Part shown: positions 8,665-16,578 of the stretch, one piece after another | Layout: every line of letters begins with the position of its first letter | Position numbering within the stretch: position 1 is the stretch's first letter | Source: Ignavibacteria bacterium UBA6906 | GTDB lineage: Bacteria > Bacteroidota > Ignavibacteria > UBA10030 > UBA6906 | Reading direction: 5' to 3' | Assembly: GCA_002451155.1 (NCBI GenBank) | Contig: DKBG01000127.1 | Coordinates: 14,924-73,381, forward strand | DNA: 58,458 bases | Translations under genes and position numbers: made by a program | Notes under the pieces: model-generated | Told to the model about the DNA's origin: nothing | The model's input: only the letters and a program-made list of their open reading frames with translations | Databases searched by the model: none

Positions 8665-9048
8665 TCAGCCGAGTTTCTTCAGAAGATCTTCCAGGAAGGT
8701 CTTTACCTCCACCATATCTGAGCGGAGTGTTTCATCCTTGATTTTGGCGCCCGTCTTCGGCGCGTCGATCAATTCAAGCTGTTCTCCCGAATCCACGTCG
8801 GGAGTGTAGTTCTTGAGGACCTGTTTTGCACCCTCAATCGTGTACCGTTCATCGCGCAATAGTTTCTTGATATACAGAATGAGCTTAATATCCCGGTTTG
8901 TATAGATCCGGTTTCCAGCCCGGTTTTTCGCCGGCTTCAGCTCATCAAATTCAGATTCCCAGTACCGAAGGACATACTGTTCCAGGTCGGTGATCTTGCT
9001 CACCTCGCTGATCGAGTAGTACAGTTTCTTGATTCCGAGCGATTTCAT
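8665..9048 (-). CDS. MerR-family transcriptional regulator
   Basis: This 127-residue protein carries a MerR-type winged helix in its first 75 residues: YYSISEVSKITDLEQYVLRY then WESEFDELKPAKNRAGNRIY and TNRDIKLILYIKKLL. The C-terminal part is short and probably helical (SDMVEVKTFLEDLLKKLG), with no cysteine-based metal site and no effector domain. Such minimal MerR proteins are common in Bacteroidota relatives; their targets are generally unknown. I chose the ATG at 9048 because the residues upstream in the same frame look non-coding and the homologous part begins MKSLGIKKLYYSI. It is the last gene of the operon from 13490, 85 bp after the lipoprotein gene. Confidence 0.85.
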   Translation of the reverse strand: MKSLGIKKLYYSISEVSKITDLEQYVLRYWESEFDELKPAKNRAGNRIYTNRDIKLILYIKKLLRDERYTIEGAKQVLKNYTPDVDSGEQLELIDAPKTGAKIKDETLRSDMVEVKTFLEDLLKKLG

Positions 9049-9133
9049 TGGACGCTGCGCTTGTAGGACTTCGGCCGGACAGTACGATTGTACAGATTCC
9101 CCCAGAGAGATGCAACCACATCTGATGAGCTTT

Positions 9134-9700
9134 TCAGGGCACTCTCCGTTTCCGTGACGTCCGTACGTCAATTTCCTTCAGTTTTTTCAGTTCTTCCGAC
9201 GTCTTTCGAAGCTGTGTGTTGAGCTCATCATTCTCCCGCGCGCGGGATGCAAGCATTGAGGTCAGCCTCCGCACGGTTTCAGAGAGGCTGTCAATCACGC
9301 CCTCCTGCCGCCTTCCTTCCGCGGACAGTGCGCGGTTCCAGTTAAGCGCTGAGAGAACTTCCTGGAGCAGGTCTTTTTCTCCCGGATCGGTTGTGAGAAC
9401 GTCGTAGACATTGAGCCACCGAAGCGCGATACTATCGTTTCTCGCCGGATTCTGAGGTCGGGCGTAGAGCACACCTGTCTTGCGTACGGCGAGGGGCCAG
9501 ACGTCGGACATCGGATACCCTTCTGCAACCATCAGGTATTCATGAGCCGCCTCCCGCAAGTTGCCGGCACTTTCAAGGCTTTGTGCAACACCGATCTGCT
9601 GCCGTGCCTTCGTCGTTGCTGGCGTCTCACTCTCGAATGCCCCCGAACACCCCAGGAACCACGTACATGTACACACCACCAGACTTATGATGCGACTCAT
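9134..9700 (-). CDS. Predicted lipoprotein with C-terminal coiled coil
   Basis: This 188-residue protein has a short signal with a lipobox, TWFLGC, placing the lipidated cysteine at residue 18. The middle (about 35-110) contains helical, TPR-like stretches such as AGNLREAAHEYLMVAEGYP and a typical spacing of small and aromatic residues. Residues 135-180 form a heptad-rich coiled coil (LSETVRRLTSMLASRAREND and onwards). The ATG overlaps the stop of the histidine kinase gene (ATGA), so it may act with that sensor, perhaps as a periplasmic partner. No family name is assigned. Confidence 0.75.
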   Translation of the reverse strand: MSRIISLVVCTCTWFLGCSGAFESETPATTKARQQIGVAQSLESAGNLREAAHEYLMVAEGYPMSDVWPLAVRKTGVLYARPQNPARNDSIALRWLNVYDVLTTDPGEKDLLQEVLSALNWNRALSAEGRRQEGVIDSLSETVRRLTSMLASRARENDELNTQLRKTSEELKKLKEIDVRTSRKRRVP

Positions 9701-11178
9701 GTCTTCCCCTCCCCGTTAACTCCGCCCGGCGTCCGATGTACGCCGGATATTCCATCAACTCCTGTCGGCAGTTCAACAGTAAACGTCGATCCCTGTCCGG
9801 GAATGCTCTCTGCCGAGACCGCTCCGCCATGCCCTTCAACGATTCCCTTGACGAGGGCCAGTCCGATACCGGTCCCTTTCACGTTCACCGCTGCAGCACT
9901 TTTTGCCTGAAAGAACTTCGTAAAGAGGTGGGGGAGATCATCCGCTTCAATTCCAACGCCCGTATCGTTCACAGCAATCTTCACCTTGTCACCTGTCGCA
10001 TGAAGATCCATCTGAACGGTTCCACCCCTCCCTGTAAATTTGATGGCGTTGCTCAGCAGGTTGCTGAGAACCTGCAGGATCTTTTCCCGATCCGCCATAA
10101 CCGTCGGCACCTGATGATCATTCAATACAATTCGGATTTCTTTACGCTCGGCCACCGGCTGGATCGCCGCGATTGCCTGGGCTGCAATGGAAGACAGGTC
10201 TGTTGGCTCGAGCCGAAATTCCATCTTTCCCGCTTCCATGCGTGCAAGATCAAGAAACTGGTTCGTGAACGCCGAGATCCGGTCGACGTTCTCCTCGATG
10301 ATCTGGAGCACTCTGGCGAGTCCGTCTGGAGTGGGTGTTGGAGCCTGCTTTCGGAGCACATAGTGTGCCGAGTACAGAGACTGAAGCGGCACGCGCATTT
10401 CATGGGCAATATGGTACATCATCTCCGCCTTGTAGTCGTTGAGCTGGCGGAGTTTTGCACTCATGGAATTGAAGGACGCGGCGAGCGAGGCCATTTCATC
10501 ATGTGAGGATACCGCAATGGTTTCGAACCTGCCGGCAGCGACGCGTTCGGTCGCCCGCTGCAGGGTCTGGATCGGTCGCGTGATCGTTCGAGCAATCATG
10601 AACGCGAGGATGAGTGTCAGAAGGATGGCTGCAAGGGTCAGCAGGAATGCTCGATCGTAGGCTTCGATAACGGAGTCCTGCAGGGCACTGATCGATTGCT
10701 CAATAGCCGCCTGGTTCGCCTGCACGATGTCATCCAGCCGGGCGCGGATCGCCTGGGCACTGTCGGAGAGTGCATCAAGCGGAACCCCGGTGTACCGTGA
10801 GTTCGGATGAACCGCAAGATCAAGCATTGCAGTGTGCGATATGGCGATCCGGCGCACCGTTCCGGGGACCGTCTGGAGGGAGGCGACCGCTTTCAGCGAA
10901 TCGAGTCGATCGGAAAACCGCTCCGACACCTCGGACAACAGAGACGCATACGCGGTATCCCGGGAAACGAGCAACTTTTGTCCGATCTGCTCTTCATCGT
11001 CCACGAGTGTGCCGAGGGATTTGGCAAGATCGATAGAGCGGCTGTTAACTGACAGGGTGGTTTCGGCTGACGCCATCACTGACCGGAGGGTAATCAGCGT
11101 GGAGACATTCAGAGCGACCATCGCAGCAATGATCAGGCCGAAGCCGAGCATCATCTTGCTGTAGATTGTCAGTCTCAC
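9697..11178 (-). CDS. Membrane sensor histidine kinase (HAMP-HisKA-HATPase)
   Basis: This 493-residue sensor kinase starts at GTG 11178, which overlaps the acpS stop as GTGA; longer in-frame extensions would run through acpS. A first membrane helix (about 8-28) is followed by a roughly 150-residue four-helix-bundle-like periplasmic sensor and a second helix near 180-200. Then come a HAMP domain (ARTITRPIQTL...), a phosphoacceptor helix with HEMRVPLQ, and the ATP-binding N, G1 and G2 boxes LLSNAIKFT, DTGVGIEADD and GTGIGLALVKG. No response regulator gene is adjacent, so its partner must be elsewhere. The downstream lipoprotein overlaps its end. Confidence 0.92.
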   Translation of the reverse strand: MRLTIYSKMMLGFGLIIAAMVALNVSTLITLRSVMASAETTLSVNSRSIDLAKSLGTLVDDEEQIGQKLLVSRDTAYASLLSEVSERFSDRLDSLKAVASLQTVPGTVRRIAISHTAMLDLAVHPNSRYTGVPLDALSDSAQAIRARLDDIVQANQAAIEQSISALQDSVIEAYDRAFLLTLAAILLTLILAFMIARTITRPIQTLQRATERVAAGRFETIAVSSHDEMASLAASFNSMSAKLRQLNDYKAEMMYHIAHEMRVPLQSLYSAHYVLRKQAPTPTPDGLARVLQIIEENVDRISAFTNQFLDLARMEAGKMEFRLEPTDLSSIAAQAIAAIQPVAERKEIRIVLNDHQVPTVMADREKILQVLSNLLSNAIKFTGRGGTVQMDLHATGDKVKIAVNDTGVGIEADDLPHLFTKFFQAKSAAAVNVKGTGIGLALVKGIVEGHGGAVSAESIPGQGSTFTVELPTGVDGISGVHRTPGGVNGEGKT

Positions 11179-11549
11179 GGATGCTCCTCGATGACCACCA
11201 TGGCAACGACATGGGAGTCGGAATGGGATATACTGACAAAAATTCTGGCCGGCGCGAGAGTCTCTTTCAGCTTCCCATGCAGAGTGATCAGAGGCTGACC
11301 GGATGGGGCATTCATCACTTCGACGTCTTTCCAGCGGAATTCCCCTGCCCATCCCGTTGAGAGGGCTTTGCTCACCGCTTCTTTTGCGGCAAAGCGGGCA
11401 GCAAAGTGCTGGAACCGATTTTGTTTTGCCGAACAGTACTTAATTTCACGGGAAGTGTAGACTTTATGCAGAAACCGGTCTCCGAGACCTTCTACGCTTT
11501 CGCGAATGCGATCGATCTCGATGATGTCTACCCCTATTCCCCTGACCAT
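11175..11549 (-). CDS. acpS: Holo-[acyl-carrier-protein] synthase
   Basis: This 124-residue enzyme would transfer 4'-phosphopantetheine from CoA to acyl carrier protein. The N-terminus MVRGIGVDIIEIDRI carries the metal-binding aspartate of the GxDxxE/I family start. FAARFAAKEAVSKAL is the second signature with the catalytic glutamate, and SISHSDSHVVAMVVIE is the C-terminal motif. Length is normal for AcpS. It lies 6 bp after the HAD gene and overlaps the kinase gene start. Confidence 0.96.
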   Translation of the reverse strand: MVRGIGVDIIEIDRIRESVEGLGDRFLHKVYTSREIKYCSAKQNRFQHFAARFAAKEAVSKALSTGWAGEFRWKDVEVMNAPSGQPLITLHGKLKETLAPARIFVSISHSDSHVVAMVVIEEHP

Positions 11550-11555
11550 GGGTGC

Positions 11556-12251
11556 TTACTCCTCCCGGGTACCGGCGTTTTCCTGATTGATGATATCCAG
11601 CAGAAGCGAAACATCGGAGATGTCGTAGTCCGCGTTCGATTCAACGGTTCCGAACGTGTCGCCGTACCGTGCAAAGACCGTCTTGATGCCCACCTGTGCG
11701 GCCCCCACCATGTCACGCTCCGGCCAGTCTCCGACCATCAGCGCTTCGTGCGGCCGGACCTTCAGGAGGCCAAGTGCCCGCCGGAAGGGAGCGGGACTTG
11801 GTTTCCGCTCACCGGTATCTTCGAACGTCACCACGTGATCGAACAGATGGTGAAAATTCAGGTACGAGAGTCTGAGCCATGCTTCGCGGCTCGGTGCATC
11901 CGACACCACGGCCAGCCGGATCCCGCGCTTGGCGAGCTCAATGAGAGTCATGGTCACATGCGGGTAGGGGACAAGCGCGGCCTCCCGGGCCCGCCGATAC
12001 GCTATGATTCCTGCCGAAAGGATCTTATAATCCACTTTCTGAAAGATATCATAGAGGAGCTGGTCAAAGACATTCTGGAACTCGATTCCCCGTTCTTTGT
12101 AGATTGCATCGATTCGCTCCTGCACTTCACCGGCCGGCAACTTTAGTCCGGCATCGATCATTGAATGGACGGCGGCGGTAATCGCTTGTTTCTTCATCCC
12201 CATGAAGTCCACGAGGGTGTTATCCAGATCGAAAATTACTGCCCTGATCAT
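11556..12251 (-). CDS. HAD superfamily (subfamily IA) hydrolase
   Basis: This 231-residue phosphatase-like protein has motif I VIFDLDNTLVDF (nucleophile D9, acid D11), a helical cap, and motif II VVSDAPS. Motif III is the lysine in TGERKPSPAPF and motif IV is MVGDWPERDMVGA. It resembles the YjjG/TIGR02253 type of small-molecule phosphatases; the substrate cannot be told. The ATG overlaps the preceding stop (ATGA at 12248-12251). Confidence 0.88.
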   Translation of the reverse strand: MIRAVIFDLDNTLVDFMGMKKQAITAAVHSMIDAGLKLPAGEVQERIDAIYKERGIEFQNVFDQLLYDIFQKVDYKILSAGIIAYRRAREAALVPYPHVTMTLIELAKRGIRLAVVSDAPSREAWLRLSYLNFHHLFDHVVTFEDTGERKPSPAPFRRALGLLKVRPHEALMVGDWPERDMVGAAQVGIKTVFARYGDTFGTVESNADYDISDVSLLLDIINQENAGTREE

Positions 12252-12520
12252 GCTTTCCTCCGCCGCGCCTTTGCGGCTTCATCGTCGATGTAGGCTCGAA
12301 GCGCAGGCTTCAGAAAAACGTTTTCCAGCCCGATCTCACGCATTGCAGCCGCCAGCACAGCCGCTTTCCGCGTGGGCAGGAGGCGCCGGTTCACAAGGAG
12401 TAGTTTCTGCGCCTTGAGAATGCAGTACCCCCCCTCAAAATCGCCCCGTTCAAACCGGACGGTGACCCCGAGCTGCCGTGCGACATCCTGCAGTTCAACG
12501 ACGATTTCTTCGTGCTTCAT
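12248..12520 (-). CDS. Conserved small protein of unknown function (90 aa)
   Basis: The protein is compact, without membrane segments. It has a helix-strand pattern (VELQDVARQLGVTVRFERGD), the strand-rich segment GGYCILKAQKLLLVNRRLLP, and a basic tail, EAAKARRRKA. I do not recognise a named family. Reality is supported by overlapping starts and stops with both neighbours (ATGA at 12517-12520 and 12248-12251) and by high G+C at third codon positions. It may bind nucleic acid or an anionic partner through the basic tail, but that is inference. Confidence 0.7.
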   Translation of the reverse strand: MKHEEIVVELQDVARQLGVTVRFERGDFEGGYCILKAQKLLLVNRRLLPTRKAAVLAAAMREIGLENVFLKPALRAYIDDEAAKARRRKA

Positions 12521-13056
12521 CTCACCTCGTCACTCTTCTTCCGAAACGGCTGGAACACCGCCAATCCCACAACCGTGAAATAGCAGAACGTCGCCACCAG
12601 CGGTGCACCGGCAAGGGCCCCGAGTCGTGCAAGGAAAAGCTCTCGCAGCACCGCAGTATCAGCTGTGGTGAAGAATTCCTGATAGACCAGGCGAACATCG
12701 AGGACAATGGTGAACACCTCCACAGGGACAAACACATACAGCAGGATTGCGGCCATCAACATCCATGGATGTTCCCTGATCCTGAACGGGCTCGTCGAAA
12801 GGAAGACAATGCTGCCAGCCAGCGTCAGACAGTATGCTCCAATGATCACCAGCGAACTGAGTGCGACCAGCCTGTAGATCTCTCGCTCGGCGTCGGCGGA
12901 CAAGTACTGATCTATTTCAATAGAGCCTGGCAGCAGGAGATCATATCCGATCAGGGCGCGGACAACCGAACCTCCAAGCCAGATGATCGCGGAACAGACC
13001 ATGACGAAGAGCGCAATGCGCCAGAGAGCCTCTGCGCGGAGTGATCGTTCCTTCAC
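12517..13056 (-). CDS. Predicted four-helix inner-membrane protein of unknown function
   Basis: This 179-residue protein has four hydrophobic helices: ALWRIALFVMVCSAIIWLGG, VALSSLVIIGAYCLTLAGSI, MLMAAILLYVFVPVEVFTIV and LVATFCYFTVVGLAVFQPF. I place the start at GTG 13056 because it overlaps the upstream stop as GTGA, the coupling seen repeatedly here. A GTG at 13068 would add four residues. No family is recognised. The gene sits in the operon before the small unknown gene and the HAD phosphatase. Confidence 0.72.
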   Translation of the reverse strand: MKERSLRAEALWRIALFVMVCSAIIWLGGSVVRALIGYDLLLPGSIEIDQYLSADAEREIYRLVALSSLVIIGAYCLTLAGSIVFLSTSPFRIREHPWMLMAAILLYVFVPVEVFTIVLDVRLVYQEFFTTADTAVLRELFLARLGALAGAPLVATFCYFTVVGLAVFQPFRKKSDEVR

Positions 13057-13490
13057 GGCGTTTCCCACGGCAGGGCTCCCGGGTTGTCAATTCGCCAGTT
13101 CTTGTACCAGCTGAGATCCCGCAGTAGCCCGAGAAAATTGTCCAGTCCAGCCGGAGTCATTGCGAGATACTTGATGTCATGTCGCTGCTTTTCGTTCTCC
13201 GGAGAGTCCTGGAGAAGCGTTGTGAGAAGCGATCGTGCTTCCGCAAGCTGCACGGTGAATTCCTTCGAGAGGCCGTCGTACCCTTCGGCATCTTTTCCGA
13301 TGCGCTGCATGATGCCGAAGGAGCGGACAAGAAACTTTCCCAGGAAGCTGAGCCGGTCGAGGTCTGCATCCCGGTCCCGCACACAGGCGATCTGGAGCAG
13401 ATCTCCCACCAGGTCTCTGTGGATGAATGTTCTCCCGGCGTGGCCTTCCAGCACTGTCAGGAAGGCCGAAATGGATGGACTGAGATACAT
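13053..13490 (-). CDS. Hypothetical protein, first gene of the acpS/kinase operon
   Basis: This 145-residue soluble protein looks mostly helical, with segments such as LVGDLLQIACVRDRDADLDR, LAEARSLLTTLLQDSPENEK and LLRDLSWYKNWRIDNPGALP. I cannot assign a family. The start ATG at 13490 is chosen because a good promoter (13513-13541) lies just upstream, with the predicted transcript starting near 13506. A longer reading from 13541 would begin inside the -35 box. The stop overlaps the next gene as GTGA. Confidence 0.72.
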   Translation of the reverse strand: MYLSPSISAFLTVLEGHAGRTFIHRDLVGDLLQIACVRDRDADLDRLSFLGKFLVRSFGIMQRIGKDAEGYDGLSKEFTVQLAEARSLLTTLLQDSPENEKQRHDIKYLAMTPAGLDNFLGLLRDLSWYKNWRIDNPGALPWETP

Positions 13491-13512
13491 GGCTGTGGAC
13501 GGAATTCCCCGA

Positions 13513-13541
13513 AATATAGGCAAACCTGTCTGGAGATTCAA
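13513..13541 (-). promoter_or_regulatory. Promoter of the 13490-8665 operon
   Basis: On the minus strand TTGAAT (13541-13536), a 17-bp spacer and TATATT (13518-13513). The predicted start near 13506 gives a leader of about 16 nt to the ATG at 13490. Confidence 0.7.
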
Positions 13542-13560
13542 TTATGCGGGGAACATCCGG

Positions 13561-13899
13561 TCAATTCGCGTGATTGCCCGGTTCCTCTAGGAAGGAGCGA
13601 ACGAGATCCTGACACTCGGCATTCCCTACCACGCGGAGGAGGAAATACGCCTCAACCTGAACATAGTCTAGTCCGAGCAGGCACTCTCCCCGTCGCTCAA
13701 GGTCGACCAGTGTGCGAAGCGCTGCACGGATTTCATCTCCAGGCCCCGAGAGCATAAAGTCGAGACCGTTGGCGACGTCGCGAATGTGCACCAGATGGCG
13801 GCGAATGACACTGAGGGCATCAAGCAATCGCTGGCCGTCCTGCGGGTCGGACAGGGCCGCCAGAAGCATATCCGTATGATTTCTCAGCGGGGAGCTCAC
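13561..13899 (-). CDS. Small protein of unknown function, coupled to the P1B ATPase gene
   Basis: This 112-residue protein starts at GTG 13899, overlapping the ATPase stop as GTGA. It is helical and soluble, with LLDALSVIRRHLVHIRDVAN and LGLDYVQVEAYFLLRVVGN as the most structured segments, and a C-terminal LVRSFLEEPGNHAN. There are few histidines and cysteines, so it does not look like a metal chaperone. No family is recognised. The coupling suggests that it is expressed under the same metal-responsive promoter. Confidence 0.68.
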   Translation of the reverse strand: MSSPLRNHTDMLLAALSDPQDGQRLLDALSVIRRHLVHIRDVANGLDFMLSGPGDEIRAALRTLVDLERRGECLLGLDYVQVEAYFLLRVVGNAECQDLVRSFLEEPGNHAN

Positions 13900-16010
13900 A
13901 GATTTTCCTTGTGCGAAAGGAGTCGAAGTCCGTTCGCAATCACCGCCAGTGCAGCTCCGTCATCCGCGAGCACGGCCATCCAGAGCGTGCTGACGCCGAG
14001 CAGGCTCAGCATAAGGAACACGAGTTTGATCCCGAGAGCCAGGGCGACATTCTGCCGGACCGCGCGCAGCGCAGTCCGGGATAGCGCAAAGAGATGCGGC
14101 AGTTTCGCGAGATTGTCCGACATCAAGATCACGTCGGCCGTCTCCAGGGTTGCATCTACACCAGACACTCCCATACCTATGCCAGTGTCGGCTGCCGCAA
14201 GTGCGGGGGCGTCATTGATACCGTCTCCCACCATTGCAACCGGTCCATTGCTCCGCCGAAGCTCCCGTATAGCCTCCGCCTTTTGTGCCGGGAGCAGACC
14301 GGACGCAATTCTGTCTATTCCGAGATCCTCTGCCACCCGGGCGGTCACCGATTCCTGATCGCCGGAGAGCATCACCAGCGTCCTGACTCCTGTTTCTCTT
14401 AGCGCGAAAAGGGATTCCTTGCTCTGGCCCCGGGCTGTATCCTGAAAGCCAAGAATGGCCACTGGTTCCTTTTCACGTCCAAGAATGATCGTGGTCTTGC
14501 CCTCCTGCGCAAGCCGGCGCACTGCGGATTCGACCTCTGAGGTGCTGCCGACGCGCTCCCGACAGAGTCTCTCGTTGCCAAGGAAGTAGCGCTCGCCGCT
14601 GATCGTGGCGCTGACACCAAGGCCGGGGAGCGCTTCGAAATGCTCAACGGTGAGGTGTCTATAGTCAATCCCGCGATGCACGGCCGCTGTCAGGACTGCC
14701 GCTGCGAGATGATGTTCTGAGTAATGTTCCAGTGCTGCGACAACTTTCAGCACCTGATCACTGGAAAGAGAATTCAGGGGGAGCAGGTCGGTTACCCGCA
14801 GCATTCCTTCGGTCAGTGTTCCGGTCTTGTCGAACACCACTGTGCGTGTTTTACTCAGCACCTCCAGGTATCTCCCACCCTTCACGAGGATTCCATGACG
14901 TGCGGCGTTGGTAAGTGCACTAACAAGAGTGACGGGAGTGGAGAGAACCAGCGCGCACGGGCAGGCGATCACCAGGAGAACGAGCGATCGGTAGAACCAT
15001 ACAGAAAACGAGCCGAGGGAAACAAGCGGAGGGACAATCGCAACAAGGAGCGCCATGATGAGCACAACCGGCGTATAGATGCGGGCGAACCGGTCAACGA
15101 AGCTTTGAATCGGCGCCCGCTGCCGCTGAGATTCCTCGATGAGATGCACAATGCCCGCGAGCATAGTATCCTGGTATCGTTTCGTCACCCGCACTCTCAG
15201 CAGTCCGACCCCATTTAACGATCCCGCGTAGACGGTAGCTCCAGCACGTTTTTCCACAGGCTCCGATTCACCCGTGATCGGTGCCTGATTTACGGTTGAT
15301 GTGCCCTCACTGACGAGACCATCAAGGGGAATACGCTCTCCAGGCCTGATCACCATGGTCTCATCCGGCGAGACATCCGCTGCCGGAACTGAGTATTCTT
15401 TCCCATCCCGCATCACCGTACATTCTTGTGGCGAGAGCGCAAGGAGCGATCGAACCGCTCTGCGGGTCCTTGAGGTACTGTGGGTTTCAAGCATGAGTGC
15501 AACGGAGAAGAGGACGATTACCGCGGCTCCTTCCCCCCACCTGCCTATCGAGAGCGCGCCGACTACTGCAATAGTCATTAGCACGTTCATATCCAGCGCG
15601 CGGGTTCGCACTGCACCCAACGCCTTGGTGAATATGCGCCATCCTCCGATCAGGATTGCGGCAAAGAGAAGGCCGTGCGCAGCTGCCGTGTTCGTGCCGG
15701 CCGATTCGACAACCAGCCCCGCAACAGCCAGCAGGGCTGCGGTGCCAGTACTCACTTTGTCACTGTGTCGTGTCCAGAGCGCTTCCTCAGGCAGGACATT
15801 TCTGACCGCCCGGGCCCTGAAGCCCGCACGGTGAACCTCCGAAAGGACGCGTTCTTCAGCGACCTCCCCACTCACCCGCAGCTCTGACGTCAGGGAGTTA
15901 TAGCTGAAGTGATCCGTCCCGAGAGAGGAGTTCAGGCACTTGCGCAGCACCCCCTCCTCTGTACTGCAGCACACCCCGCTAATATAGTATCGTGCTTCCG
16001 CATCACTCAT
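13896..16010 (-). CDS. zntA: P1B-type zinc/cadmium/lead-translocating ATPase
   Basis: This 704-residue metal efflux pump of the inner membrane starts with a heavy-metal-associated domain. That domain carries CCSTE at 14-18, the CCxxE variant found in zinc-type pumps rather than the CxxC of copper pumps. Helices follow, then the A-domain TGES (246-249) and the metal site CPC at 350-352 in IACPCALVLSTPV. The phosphorylation motif DKTGTLT begins at D394, and the hinge GDGINDAPALA follows. The C-terminal membrane part contains the zinc-class lysine/asparagine-rich segment NVALALGIKLVF. It lies 15 bp after an ArsR/SmtB repressor with a zinc-type site, which supports zinc or cadmium as substrate. 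Confidence 0.93.
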   Translation of the reverse strand: MSDAEARYYISGVCCSTEEGVLRKCLNSSLGTDHFSYNSLTSELRVSGEVAEERVLSEVHRAGFRARAVRNVLPEEALWTRHSDKVSTGTAALLAVAGLVVESAGTNTAAAHGLLFAAILIGGWRIFTKALGAVRTRALDMNVLMTIAVVGALSIGRWGEGAAVIVLFSVALMLETHSTSRTRRAVRSLLALSPQECTVMRDGKEYSVPAADVSPDETMVIRPGERIPLDGLVSEGTSTVNQAPITGESEPVEKRAGATVYAGSLNGVGLLRVRVTKRYQDTMLAGIVHLIEESQRQRAPIQSFVDRFARIYTPVVLIMALLVAIVPPLVSLGSFSVWFYRSLVLLVIACPCALVLSTPVTLVSALTNAARHGILVKGGRYLEVLSKTRTVVFDKTGTLTEGMLRVTDLLPLNSLSSDQVLKVVAALEHYSEHHLAAAVLTAAVHRGIDYRHLTVEHFEALPGLGVSATISGERYFLGNERLCRERVGSTSEVESAVRRLAQEGKTTIILGREKEPVAILGFQDTARGQSKESLFALRETGVRTLVMLSGDQESVTARVAEDLGIDRIASGLLPAQKAEAIRELRRSNGPVAMVGDGINDAPALAAADTGIGMGVSGVDATLETADVILMSDNLAKLPHLFALSRTALRAVRQNVALALGIKLVFLMLSLLGVSTLWMAVLADDGAALAVIANGLRLLSHKENL

Positions 16011-16025
16011 GAACGCCTCAATCTC

Positions 16026-16391
16026 TTAGCGCTCGGACACATGCCGAATGCCGATTCGAATCAGATCATCGATATGCACATCATCCAACATATAGTAGGT
16101 CATCTTCCCTTCCCGTCGGTATTTCACAAGTCTCATCGTCTTCATTGTTCTCAGCTGGTGTGAAACGGCTGACTCAGAAATCCCCACGACTCCCGCAATA
16201 TCCCCCACACACAGCTCATGACGCGCAAGCGCGAAGCAGATTTTGAGCCGGGTGACATCCCCCAGCACTTTGAACGTCTCACCGAGCCCCCGGAGCGTGT
16301 CGCTGTCCGGTATTGCTTTCCCTGCCGCTTCGGCCCGCTCACGCCGGAGGACTGTGGTCATCGTAGACTGCTCCATCCCGGTCTCCTTCAT
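16026..16391 (-). CDS. ArsR/SmtB-family metal-responsive repressor
   Basis: This 121-residue protein (from ATG 16391) is a winged-helix repressor. LGDVTRLKICFALARHELCV leads into the recognition region GISESAVSHQLRTMKTMRLV and the wing YRREGKMTYYML. The last helix carries D-V-H-x10-H-x2-E, exactly the SmtB/CzrA alpha-5 zinc site (D-x-H...H-x-x-E). The protein is therefore expected to release DNA when Zn or Cd binds. A start at 16457 is rejected because it lies in the -35 box; ATG 16376 is an alternative to 16391. A palindromic operator lies just upstream. Confidence 0.92.
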   Translation of the reverse strand: MKETGMEQSTMTTVLRRERAEAAGKAIPDSDTLRGLGETFKVLGDVTRLKICFALARHELCVGDIAGVVGISESAVSHQLRTMKTMRLVKYRREGKMTYYMLDDVHIDDLIRIGIRHVSER

Positions 16392-16405
16392 GTTCGCCTC
16401 AACAC

Positions 16406-16421
16406 CTGAACAGGTCTTCAG
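16406..16421. promoter_or_regulatory. Likely SmtB/ArsR-type operator CTGAA-N6-TTCAG
   Basis: CTGAA (16406-16410), six bases and TTCAG (16417-16421) form the TGAA-N6-TTCA arrangement typical of SmtB-family operators. It starts right at the predicted transcription start of the repressor-ATPase operon, where bound repressor would block initiation. Confidence 0.6.
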
Positions 16422-16428
16422 ATGAAGT

Positions 16429-16457
16429 AACCTACCACCGCGCGACGAAAAAGTCAA
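16429..16457 (-). promoter_or_regulatory. Promoter of the arsR-zntA operon
   Basis: On the minus strand TTGACT (16457-16452), 17 bp, TAGGTT (16434-16429). The predicted start is near 16422, at the edge of the operator 16406-16421. Confidence 0.7.
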
Positions 16458-16544
16458 GCGGGGGCCAGCACTTCAACGCCTGCGCGGGGTGCCTGTTTCA
16501 ATAAGCAGAAGCTGGTGACAACGAGGAGCACGCGAACATTAGGC

Positions 16545-16567
16545 GGGAATACCTGAACGGTATTTCC
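16545..16567. terminator. Hairpin after the PAP2 gene, possible terminator
   Basis: GGGAATACC (16545-16553) pairs with GGTATTTCC (16559-16567) through 9 bp including one G-T pair, with loop TGAAC, 12 bp after the stop at 16579. No T-run follows on the minus strand, so intrinsic termination is uncertain. Confidence 0.4.
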
Positions 16568-16578
16568 GGGACTCGACG

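Noticed and set aside
8970..9171. Longer MerR reading from 9171
   Set aside because: The extra 41 residues have unusual composition and no similarity to MerR proteins, which begin with the helix at LYYSISEVSKI.
11179..11352. N-terminal extension of the histidine kinase
   Set aside because: It would overlap almost half of acpS. The GTG at 11178 overlaps the acpS stop and gives a normal membrane-helix start.
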